NCBI GenBank assembly: GCA_037441765.1
Contig: JBBIRM010000023.1
Coordinates: forward strand, 1-28,376
Length of the DNA: 28,376 nt
Direction of reading: 5' to 3'
Source: JBBIRM01 sp037441765
GTDB lineage: Bacteria; Desulfobacterota; BSN033; UBA1163
Within the stretch, counting starts at the first letter, position 1; each line of letters starts with the position of its first letter. Positions 23,324 to 28,376 of this stretch are shown piece by piece. The position numbers were made by a program, and so were the translations under genes. The notes under the pieces were generated by a model. The model saw only the letters and a list, made by a program, of their open reading frames with translations, was not told the origin of the DNA and searched no databases.

Positions 23324-23329
23324 GAAATC

Positions 23330-23420
23330 AATTAAAAATCTGGGCGGTCAAATTCGCCAATAACTCTCTTTAGGAGGAAGGACTTAAAGCTTCTACTGAT
23401 TATTTAGTAGAAGTTTTTTT
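23330..23420 (+). ncRNA. Putative small RNA or attenuated leader of about 90 nt
   Basis: A promoter immediately upstream and an intrinsic terminator at the end bound a unit of about 90 nt. Inside are a GGCG-N8-CGCC hairpin (23343-23358), then an unpaired region with AGGAGGAAGG (23372-23381), and then the terminator stem. No start codon follows the Shine-Dalgarno-like stretch at a useful distance. The MFS gene begins about 220 bases further on, so it could be a leader that ends early or a free RNA. I compared it mentally with fluoride, preQ1, guanidine and cyclic-di-GMP riboswitches and found no match. Confidence 0.4.
23390..23420 (+). terminator. Intrinsic terminator
   Basis: CTTCTACT (23390-23397) and AGTAGAAG (23406-23413) form a perfect 8-bp stem with an 8-base loop, followed at once by seven T. 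This is the clearest plus-strand terminator in the window, and it lies upstream of a gene, not downstream of one. Confidence 0.75.
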
Positions 23421-23642
23421 ATATTGGGAAATATAAAGAAAGACCCAAAGTTTAATATCTAATATTTTTTAGGGAAAATACTTTAGGGTTTCTCATGAGA
23501 GGGCTAAAACCTTGCCATACTTGTCAAATTGAATTCTGCGTTTTTTATTAGTCAATATTGATAAATTCATAAAATTAAAAGAAATGGAGTCCAAAACTTA
23601 GTTGGAGTCATAATCATCCTGTTCATTTAAAAACGGACTCAT

Positions 23643-24833
23643 ATGGATAAGTCACTGACAAAACAAAATAGTCAGGGAATTTCAAAAGGAATTGCACTTA
23701 AGTTTGTTGTTTTACTTGGGATCGTCAGCCTTTTGGCAGATATGACTTATGAAGGGGCTCGTAGCATCACCGGTCCTTTTCTTGCCATTCTCGGGGCAAG
23801 CGGGACGGTGGTTGGAATAGTGGCAGGTCTTGGAGAATTGATCGGTTACGGACTTCGCCTACTTTCAGGCTATATCAGTGATAAGACAGGGAAATATTGG
23901 ACGATTACATTACTCGGATATTTTATTAACCTTTTAGCCGTTCCCCTTTTGGCCTTAGCAGGCCATTGGAAGATAGCATTCCTATTAATCATTGCAGAAC
24001 GGGTGGGTAAAGCGATTCGAACTCCTGCGCGTGATGCAATGCTTTCGCATGCCACTCAAAGCATAGGGCGGGGTTGGGGTTTTGGATTGCATGAGGCGAT
24101 GGACCAGATTGGCGCAATCCTGGGCCCCCTCATCATCACTTTAGTCCTTTATTTGAATGGAGGGTATCGGATAGGTTTTGCTATCCTTATAATTCCGGCA
24201 GTTTTAGCATTGGCTGTACTTATTACCGCACGAACACTCTACCCAAGGCCCCGAGATTTGGAGCTCACATCTGTCCAGTTGAAAACAAAGGGCTTTTCAA
24301 CCATCTTCTGGTTTTACCTTTCGGCGGTCTCCTTTATTGCAGCAGGTTATGTTGATTTTCCATTGATCTCCTTCCATTTTGAAAGACTTTCAGTGATTCC
24401 TAAAATCTGGATTCCTATTTTTTATGCAGTGGCTATGGGAGTAGATGCACTTTCAGCCCTCTTTTTTGGACATCTGTTCGATAGAATTGGCCTCTCCATT
24501 TTAATTGTCGTTTCTTTGATCTCTTCCCTATTTGCGCCATTTGTTTTTTTGGGAGGATTTTATTTGGCTCTCTTTGGAATGGTTCTATGGGGCATTGGGA
24601 TAGGGGCGCAGGAATCGATTATGAGGGCAGCAGTGGCTGGAATGGTTCCAATGGACAAACGGAGCACTGCTTACGGGATTTTTAATTCAGGGTTTGGCCT
24701 CTCTTGGTTTTTAGGTAGTGCCTTCATGGGGTTTCTCTATGACCTTTCACTTTCCTATCTGATTCTATTCTCGGTCATAATGCAACTTGCCTCCATTCCG
24801 ATTTTTATTTCGATGAGGAGAAAATTAAAATGA
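23643..24833 (+). CDS. Major facilitator superfamily permease
   Basis: A 396-aa membrane protein with about 12 transmembrane segments. Family features are LLADMTYEGARSITGPFLAILGASGTVVGIV at the N-terminus (parts of residues 31-62), SGYISDKTGKYW as the loop 2-3 motif, and RVGKAIRTPARDAMLSHAT in the central loop. These resemble a poorly characterised MFS branch found in anaerobes and archaea. The substrate is unknown, and efflux or uptake cannot be told apart. ATG 23643 has no recognisable ribosome site, yet the protein starts where the family does. It is convergent with the opine-dehydrogenase-like gene, with 12 bases between the two stops. Confidence 0.8.
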   Translation: MDKSLTKQNSQGISKGIALKFVVLLGIVSLLADMTYEGARSITGPFLAILGASGTVVGIVAGLGELIGYGLRLLSGYISDKTGKYWTITLLGYFINLLAVPLLALAGHWKIAFLLIIAERVGKAIRTPARDAMLSHATQSIGRGWGFGLHEAMDQIGAILGPLIITLVLYLNGGYRIGFAILIIPAVLALAVLITARTLYPRPRDLELTSVQLKTKGFSTIFWFYLSAVSFIAAGYVDFPLISFHFERLSVIPKIWIPIFYAVAMGVDALSALFFGHLFDRIGLSILIVVSLISSLFAPFVFLGGFYLALFGMVLWGIGIGAQESIMRAAVAGMVPMDKRSTAYGIFNSGFGLSWFLGSAFMGFLYDLSLSYLILFSVIMQLASIPIFISMRRKLK

Positions 24834-24845
24834 TGTAACCCTTTC

Positions 24846-25979
24846 TTACACCCCTTCAAAAAGAAATCTTTTAAGAGTTCGTTTGTCGAATTTAGAAAGT
24901 GCCAATTCCTTCACTCCCCTACCTGTTTTCCAGTAATTAGTTCTGTTGACAACTGAGGCCAACTGAATTACTGCATCGTGAGTCGGGGTCGGGATTCCAA
25001 GTAAGTCTCCTAATGTGGAGATGAGAACCATTCCATAAGGGACATCTTCTGTTATGTAGCGAACTTTTAAATTCTCAGGGCCTTTCATCTTTATTCCAGC
25101 ATAAATCCCATCTTTCCCAAATGGAGCATCCATACTGGTATTTAGGATTCGGTATCTGCACTCCTCCTCTGTTTCTCCAAGATTATAGTTTTTAAAATCG
25201 AGATTATCCCAGTGGTAAAGTTTATATCCTAAGGCCTTACATATGGCGAGTCTCTCTTCGTTGAGGGATTCATAGGCCCTGGCGACTGATGGGGTCATCC
25301 CTTCCGCATAGAGGTAAAATTCACCCTTTGAATGTTCAATCCTTGTGGCACTGAGCAAAGTGGCCACCGGATGGACAATGGGATTTGGGTTATTAATGGC
25401 CGCCTCCAGGACATCCTTAGCAGGCATAATGACTGGATAGAACTGTTTTAATTTTGAGATTACCTCTTCTGTTCTTTTAGCAGGAAAGACTCCGGTTGGA
25501 AGGATGACCGCATGGATGAGGACCGAGACATGGCCTGGGCCTTTTAGCCTTGCGCCATAGGGAAGGGTGCATGTCTCTGCAAAGACAATCTCCTTTTTCA
25601 CTTTCTTCTGTTTAAAGATTTTCACAAATTCGAGGCTTCCACCTGAGCCTGGCATTAGCACAATGATCTGTCCATCCTGGACGAAGGGGGCACAGGCTTC
25701 TGCCATTGCCTTATGCCCAAAGGCAGGGGTGATGACAAAGATAACCCCTGCATCCTGAATAGCCTGACGGATATCAGTGGTGGCCATATTCAATTTGGCA
25801 GTGCCATCAATCGATACCCCTTCAATATGAATCTCTTTAGTTCGAAGGACTCTTTCAAAAGAATCGGCAAACTGAGGAAGATCGAAGAAGTTTACCTTAT
25901 GGCCCGAAAGAGCAAGATTGGCCGCCACTGCATGGCCTCCATTGCCTCCACCCAAAACCGCAATCAGATTCTTTTCCAT
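24846..25979 (-). CDS. NAD(P)-dependent octopine/nopaline dehydrogenase family protein
   Basis: A 377-aa two-domain dehydrogenase. The Rossmann loop GGGNGGHA is at residues 10-17, followed by ALSGHKVNFFDL. The C-terminal half has PNPIVHPVATLLSATRIE at about 207-224 and an LGIPTPTHDAVIQLAS segment near residue 335, both usual in the octopine-dehydrogenase domain. Such enzymes reductively join an amino acid and a 2-oxo acid, but many bacterial members have no known substrate. I chose ATG 25979 (MEKNLIAV), since TTGGAGG lies 8 bases upstream and a longer TTG start would sit on that site. It appears to be a single-gene unit. Confidence 0.82.
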   Translation of the reverse strand: MEKNLIAVLGGGNGGHAVAANLALSGHKVNFFDLPQFADSFERVLRTKEIHIEGVSIDGTAKLNMATTDIRQAIQDAGVIFVITPAFGHKAMAEACAPFVQDGQIIVLMPGSGGSLEFVKIFKQKKVKKEIVFAETCTLPYGARLKGPGHVSVLIHAVILPTGVFPAKRTEEVISKLKQFYPVIMPAKDVLEAAINNPNPIVHPVATLLSATRIEHSKGEFYLYAEGMTPSVARAYESLNEERLAICKALGYKLYHWDNLDFKNYNLGETEEECRYRILNTSMDAPFGKDGIYAGIKMKGPENLKVRYITEDVPYGMVLISTLGDLLGIPTPTHDAVIQLASVVNRTNYWKTGRGVKELALSKFDKRTLKRFLFEGV

Positions 25980-26040
25980 CCGAAGAACCTCCAACTTTGA
26001 AACTTTAAAATTAGGTTACATTATCTCTTTAAAAAAGACA

Positions 26041-26184
26041 AGATGTTCATTAATAGAGTTTCTAATTGCCAGGGGTTCGGATGTAATTACTAAGCAAAAG
26101 GACGACACAACTGTGTTAACTTTAATAGAGGCTTTTGTCCACAAGTCCTTAGTTAAACTAATAAGGGAACGCGGGGGAAAATCA
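26041..26184 (+). pseudogene. Remnant of an ankyrin-repeat gene
   Basis: Read in one frame, about 45 residues look like one and a half decayed ankyrin repeats: LIEFLIARGSDVITKQKDD, then TTVLTLIEAFVHKSLVKLI, then RERGGK. Compare the consensus pattern L.ARGADVN.K.KDGTT.L..A...GHK..VKLL.ERGA. The frame has no proper start and runs into palindromic repeats after residue GGK. It is probably a fragment left by deletion. The match was made by eye and is short. Confidence 0.4.
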
Positions 26185-26228
26185 TATTACGTAAAAATCA
26201 TTTGTGCACATCTGGGAAACGATTCCTG

Positions 26229-26307
26229 AACCTGTCAGGAACAGGTTTGTGGACAGGGTAAAAGGGGAGGTCATTCCTGCGAAAGCAGCCCCTGATCAAG
26301 TCAGGGG
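26229..26307. repeat. Cluster of three palindromic repeat hairpins
   Basis: Three stems follow one another: AACCTGT-N5-ACAGGTT (26229-26247), CTGC-GAAA-GCAG inside GTCATTCCTGCGAAAGCAG (26270-26288), and CCCCTGA-N5-TCAGGGG (26289-26307). The second is half of the widespread proteobacterial element whose translation reads VIPAKAGIQ. The third matches another common type (translation APDQVRGR). Here they are joined into one composite, next to the 3' end of the GIY-YIG gene. Confidence 0.7.
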
Positions 26308-26315
26308 CAGAGTCT

Positions 26316-26605
26316 TTATCTACAGATGCTTTCATATAAATCCTTCCAGGAAGGATTATTTCGCTCTATCAATTTCAACTTCCATGCCCTTTTAAATTTC
26401 TTTACCTGTTTTTCTCTTTGGATCGCAGATTCCCAAGATTCATGAATTTCATACCAAACCAGGCGGTGAACTTTGTATTTCTGGGTGAAGCCGTCCGCCA
26501 AATTGTTTCTATGCTCGTAGAGACGCTTAACAAGGTCAGAAGTCACACCAGTATACAGGTGCCATTCCCTTTGCTGCAAAGAATGTAAACGTAAAACTGC
26601 TTCAA
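26316..26605 (-). pseudogene. Small GIY-YIG nuclease-family gene with a one-base frameshift
   Basis: The C-terminal frame (26316-26579) encodes REWHLYTGVTSDLVKRLYEH, then an ESAIQREKQVKKFKR segment and NPSWKDLYES, the usual body and end of 85-100-aa GIY-YIG proteins. Its N-terminus is missing the GIY strand, but FYVYILCS lies in another minus-strand frame at 26573-26596. Adding one A to the AAA run at about 26570-26573 would join the two as FYVYILCSKREWHLYTG. So either the gene carries a one-base deletion or the assembly lost a base in a homopolymer. A TTG at 26605 could be the original start. The gene is flanked by inverted copies of a VIPAKAGIQ-type repeat. Domain activity is DNA cleavage in general; no host function is known. 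Confidence 0.65.
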
Positions 26606-26614
26606 GGATTGTCT

Positions 26615-26641
26615 CTGGATTCCTGCCTTCGCAGGAATGAC
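26615..26641. repeat. VIPAKAGIQ-type palindromic repeat
   Basis: ATTCCTGC-CTTC-GCAGGAAT (26619-26638) is an 8-bp perfect stem with a 4-base loop, inside a longer element bounded by CTGG and GAC. It is the reverse complement of the common repeat starting GTCATTCCTGCGAAGGCAGG. A partial copy in the opposite orientation is at 26270-26288, so the pair brackets the GIY-YIG gene. Confidence 0.75.
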
Positions 26642-26798
26642 ATCATTACAAGTTCGTAAGGGTTGAAAACATCATTTACTTGTTAGTAACAAATAACATT
26701 TTCACCTCAACATGACAAGGATTTGCTCTAAATGTCCATAAATGATTTTTACAAAAAGTCCACAAATGATTATTCCGTAACAACGCGAAGGAAAATCA
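26642..26798. other. Intergenic stretch with a direct repeat
   Basis: Upstream of the DUF4410-like gene's promoter, GTCCATAAATGATT (26734-26747) is repeated as GTCCACAAATGATT (26758-26771), 24 bases apart start to start. The two copies lie about 60-100 bases before the predicted transcription start and could bind an activator. Nothing else is evident. Confidence 0.35.
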
Positions 26799-26827
26799 TT
26801 GAAAATTATATAATTAGATTTTATAAT
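26799..26827 (+). promoter_or_regulatory. sigma70-like promoter of the DUF4410-like gene
   Basis: TTGAAA (26799-26804) is followed by exactly 17 bases and a perfect TATAAT (26822-26827). The start should fall near 26834, giving a leader of about 68 nt that ends in a GGAGG ribosome site. Confidence 0.65.
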
Positions 26828-26901
26828 TTTTAAAGTTTTTATATTTAACCAGTATACGGGAAGTTAATGGAAAAACTTTTATAGATAGGAGGATCAAGAG
26901 A

Positions 26902-27447
26902 ATGAAAAATTTATTGACAATATTTTTAATAGTGGGAGTAGTATTGGGAATCTATTTTAATGTTGGAGCTCAAGAATTTAGCATCAAAGAATACAGTGTC
27001 TTGGTCGTTCAGGACCTTGAGGTTCCTAAGGGGGTACCTGCTCCAAGTTCTGCAGGTTCACAGATGGCAGAAAAGGCGGTCTACCAGATTAAAAGATATT
27101 CTCAGAAATATAATCTCTTTGAGATTACTGTGAAGGAAGGTGAAAAGGAGAGTAAAGAAATTCCTTCTGGTAAGAAAGTTCTTATCATAAAGGGTGAAGT
27201 AAAAGAGTATACCTCTCCCTCTGTTGGAAGGCGTATTGGACGATCATTTATTCCTGGAGTGGGAGGCCATATTGGTTCAGCTTCTTTTGCTGCTCATTAT
27301 AAATTTGTCGATAAAGAGAGTGGACAGATTATCTATGAGACCGACCTAAGGACATTATCTACTGATTCAAATGATACAGTAGAGTATGCAATGGATCGGA
27401 ATGGAGAAGCCTTAGCCAAACTTATCACCAAAGCCAAAGGGAGATAA
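26902..27447 (+). CDS. Exported protein, DUF4410-like
   Basis: A 181-aa protein with a clear signal peptide: MKN, then a hydrophobic stretch to about residue 20, and a likely cleavage after VGAQ. There is no lipobox Cys. The mature part has alternating beta segments, EYSVLVVQDLEVP at about 30-42, VLIIKGEVKEYTSPS at about 92-106, and a glycine-rich RSFIPGVGGHIGSASFAAHYKFVDKESG around 113-140, a pattern I associate with DUF4410, a family of unknown function in Gram-negative bacteria. Its location should be the periplasm or outer membrane. GGAGG lies 9 bases before the ATG. It is a single-gene unit with its own promoter. The family call is tentative. Confidence 0.6.
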   Translation: MKNLLTIFLIVGVVLGIYFNVGAQEFSIKEYSVLVVQDLEVPKGVPAPSSAGSQMAEKAVYQIKRYSQKYNLFEITVKEGEKESKEIPSGKKVLIIKGEVKEYTSPSVGRRIGRSFIPGVGGHIGSASFAAHYKFVDKESGQIIYETDLRTLSTDSNDTVEYAMDRNGEALAKLITKAKGR

Positions 27448-27522
27448 TAAAAGAATTATTTTTGGGGATTGATTAATAATAGTTTTAATGGATGATTATA
27501 AAACCACTGTCTGTGCTTTTGG

Positions 27523-27541
27523 AAAATCCTAAATGGATTTT
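27523..27541. terminator. AT-rich hairpin between convergent genes
   Basis: AAAATCC (27523-27529) and GGATTTT (27535-27541) form a perfect 7-bp stem with a 5-base loop, 3 bases beyond the short-chain dehydrogenase stop and 75 bases beyond the DUF4410-like gene. The terminal A/T pairs can serve as the U-run in either direction. Termination is plausible but weak. Confidence 0.35.
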
Positions 27542-27544
27542 ATC

Positions 27545-28351
27545 CTACATATTATAAAACCCCATTAATAACCTTTCAAAGTAGGAAGAAGGAAGAATCT
27601 TTTCTAACAAGATGGCTAATTTTTCAGTGAAAGATCCTACTACATAATTGGCTTTTGGGTTGGGAGTATTAATTATTTTTTCCACTTTTTTTGCCACCTT
27701 CTCAGGTTTCATTCCTTGTTTCTCGTTTTTTTCAACGACCTCCAATACACGTCTAAATGGCTCCTCATAGATTTTACTCGTAACGAGATTCCTTCTTCGA
27801 TATGTGAAATCTGTGCAACAGTCCCCAGGTCGAACCACGGTTACTTTAATTCCAGAACCTTTTAACTCCATTCGCATGGCCCTGGTCACTGCCTCAACCG
27901 CAAATTTGCTTGCACTATAGGCGCTCTGGAATGGAAGACTGAAAACTCCCCCGATAGAACTTATATTGATAATCAGACCTTCTTTCTGTTTACGCATGAT
28001 TGGGATTACTGCTTGAGACATTCTTATTAACCCATAGAAGTTTACTTCAAACTGGGCTTTTATCTCGCTGAGAGGGGTCTCTTCGATAGGTCCTGCAATT
28101 CCAAATCCTGCATTATTTATCAAGACATCTAACCTTCCTGCTCTTTCCAAAACATTGGCTACCACCTTGGCCCCATCATCTTCAGAACAGACATCTAAAG
28201 ATAAAAGGGGGTACTGGAATTCTTTATCGGCAATTTCTTTTTTGCGCGTGGTCCCAAAGACTTGGAACCCTTTCTCACTTAAATGTTTGGCACAGGCAAG
28301 ACCAATCCCAGAAGTCGCCCCAGTAATCAGGATTACTTTGTCCCTTCCCAT
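27545..28351 (-). CDS. Short-chain dehydrogenase/reductase
   Basis: A 268-aa classical SDR. The cofactor loop TGATSGIG is at residues 10-17, with LSLDVCSEDD at about 50-59, NNAG at 79-82, catalytic Ser at about 132 (NISSIGG), and Y145 and K149 in the YSASK motif. The C-terminal RPGDCCTDFTYRRR is unusual for its double Cys. The T-T-R after the second strand (FGTTRKK) suggests NADPH over NADH, a rule of thumb only. AAAGGAAAG lies before the ATG. The substrate is unknown; many relatives act on acyl or steroid-like lipids. The upstream promoter region is cut by the window edge. Confidence 0.88.
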   Translation of the reverse strand: MGRDKVILITGATSGIGLACAKHLSEKGFQVFGTTRKKEIADKEFQYPLLSLDVCSEDDGAKVVANVLERAGRLDVLINNAGFGIAGPIEETPLSEIKAQFEVNFYGLIRMSQAVIPIMRKQKEGLIINISSIGGVFSLPFQSAYSASKFAVEAVTRAMRMELKGSGIKVTVVRPGDCCTDFTYRRRNLVTSKIYEEPFRRVLEVVEKNEKQGMKPEKVAKKVEKIINTPNPKANYVVGSFTEKLAILLEKILPSSYFERLLMGFYNM

Positions 28352-28376
28352 GGTTCTTTCCTTTCATAAAATTTAT

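Larger units (their letters stand above)
22817..23642. other. 826-base AT-rich divergent regulatory region
   Basis: No credible protein gene lies here. From the fhs side it holds a short-period repeat (22849-22903), the operon leader, a Crp/Fnr-type palindrome (22986-23001), a minus-strand promoter (23014-23042), repeated TTTCATTGAATTA motifs (23196-23208, 23282-23294), a plus-strand promoter (23295-23323) and a small hairpin-rich unit ending in a terminator (to 23420). The last 220 bases before the MFS gene show GAGTCC (23587-23592) and its inverted copy GGACTC (23635-23640), but no strong promoter that I can defend. Confidence 0.7.

Noticed and set aside
23340..23420. Fluoride riboswitch
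   Set aside because: The first hairpin and spacing are loosely similar, but the conserved GAUG loop and the pseudoknot partner are absent.
23643..25979. MFS permease plus opine dehydrogenase as a nickel-binding opine metallophore cluster
   Set aside because: Attractive next to nickel enzymes, but there is no nicotianamine-synthase-like gene, the two genes are convergent, and the dehydrogenase looks like the general octopine type.
26339..26357. Perfect 9-bp palindrome AATCCTTCC-A-GGAAGGATT
   Set aside because: It encodes the conserved NPSWKD end of the GIY-YIG protein, so it is explained by coding sequence and need not be a regulatory site.

Overview
The window looks like a chromosomal segment of a strictly anaerobic bacterium that runs the Wood-Ljungdahl (reductive acetyl-CoA) pathway. 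Tetrahydrofolate-type C1 genes (fhs, folD, acsE), widespread proteobacterial palindromic repeats, Shine-Dalgarno starts and sigma70-like promoters all point to Bacteria. An uncultivated Desulfobacterota (Deltaproteobacteria-like) lineage is my best guess, by inference only. The CODH/ACS core is nevertheless of the archaeal (CdhA/CdhB/short CdhC) type.

Layout. (1) 1-293, minus: the 5' end of a UROD/MetE-like gene that runs off the window. (2) 429-6440, plus: a promoter and five tightly packed genes, a cytosolic SpoIID-like protein, an AmpG-like permease, a MurU-like nucleotidyltransferase, an AmgK-like sugar kinase and a two-domain GT2 glycosyltransferase. This reads as a peptidoglycan-recycling operon. 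(3) 22816 down to 6476, minus: one long run of 15 genes, fhs, folD, a HoxU/NuoG-like iron-sulfur protein, acsE, cdhD(acsD), cdhA, cdhB, cdhC, cdhE(acsC), nuoE, nuoF, two cooC paralogues, a DUF3786 gene and a DUF1460 amidase. (4) 22817-23642: an 826-base AT-rich regulatory region with a good minus-strand promoter, a perfect Crp/Fnr-type palindrome just downstream of its predicted start, and a plus-strand promoter-to-terminator unit of about 90 nt. (5) 23643-28351: an MFS permease, an opine-dehydrogenase-like enzyme, a decayed patch (ankyrin remnant, palindromic repeats, frameshifted GIY-YIG gene), an exported DUF4410-like protein and a short-chain dehydrogenase.

How the genes work together. 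Fhs and FolD take formate to methylene-THF. The methylene-THF reductase and formate dehydrogenase are not in the window. AcsE moves the methyl group from methyl-THF to the corrinoid protein CdhD/CdhE, CdhA/CdhB handle CO2/CO, and CdhC makes acetyl-CoA. The CooC proteins presumably load nickel. NuoE, NuoF and the HoxU-like protein together make a complete NADH diaphorase module with no hydrogenase or formate dehydrogenase catalytic subunit in the operon. This suggests an NAD(H) entry or exit port for CODH/ACS or for the missing methylene-THF reductase.

The most notable points are the archaeal/bacterial hybrid CODH/ACS operon with its split diaphorase, the signal-peptide-less peptidoglycan-salvage set, and the regulatory region upstream of fhs. 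All functional calls rest on reading motifs and length by eye; no database search was run.
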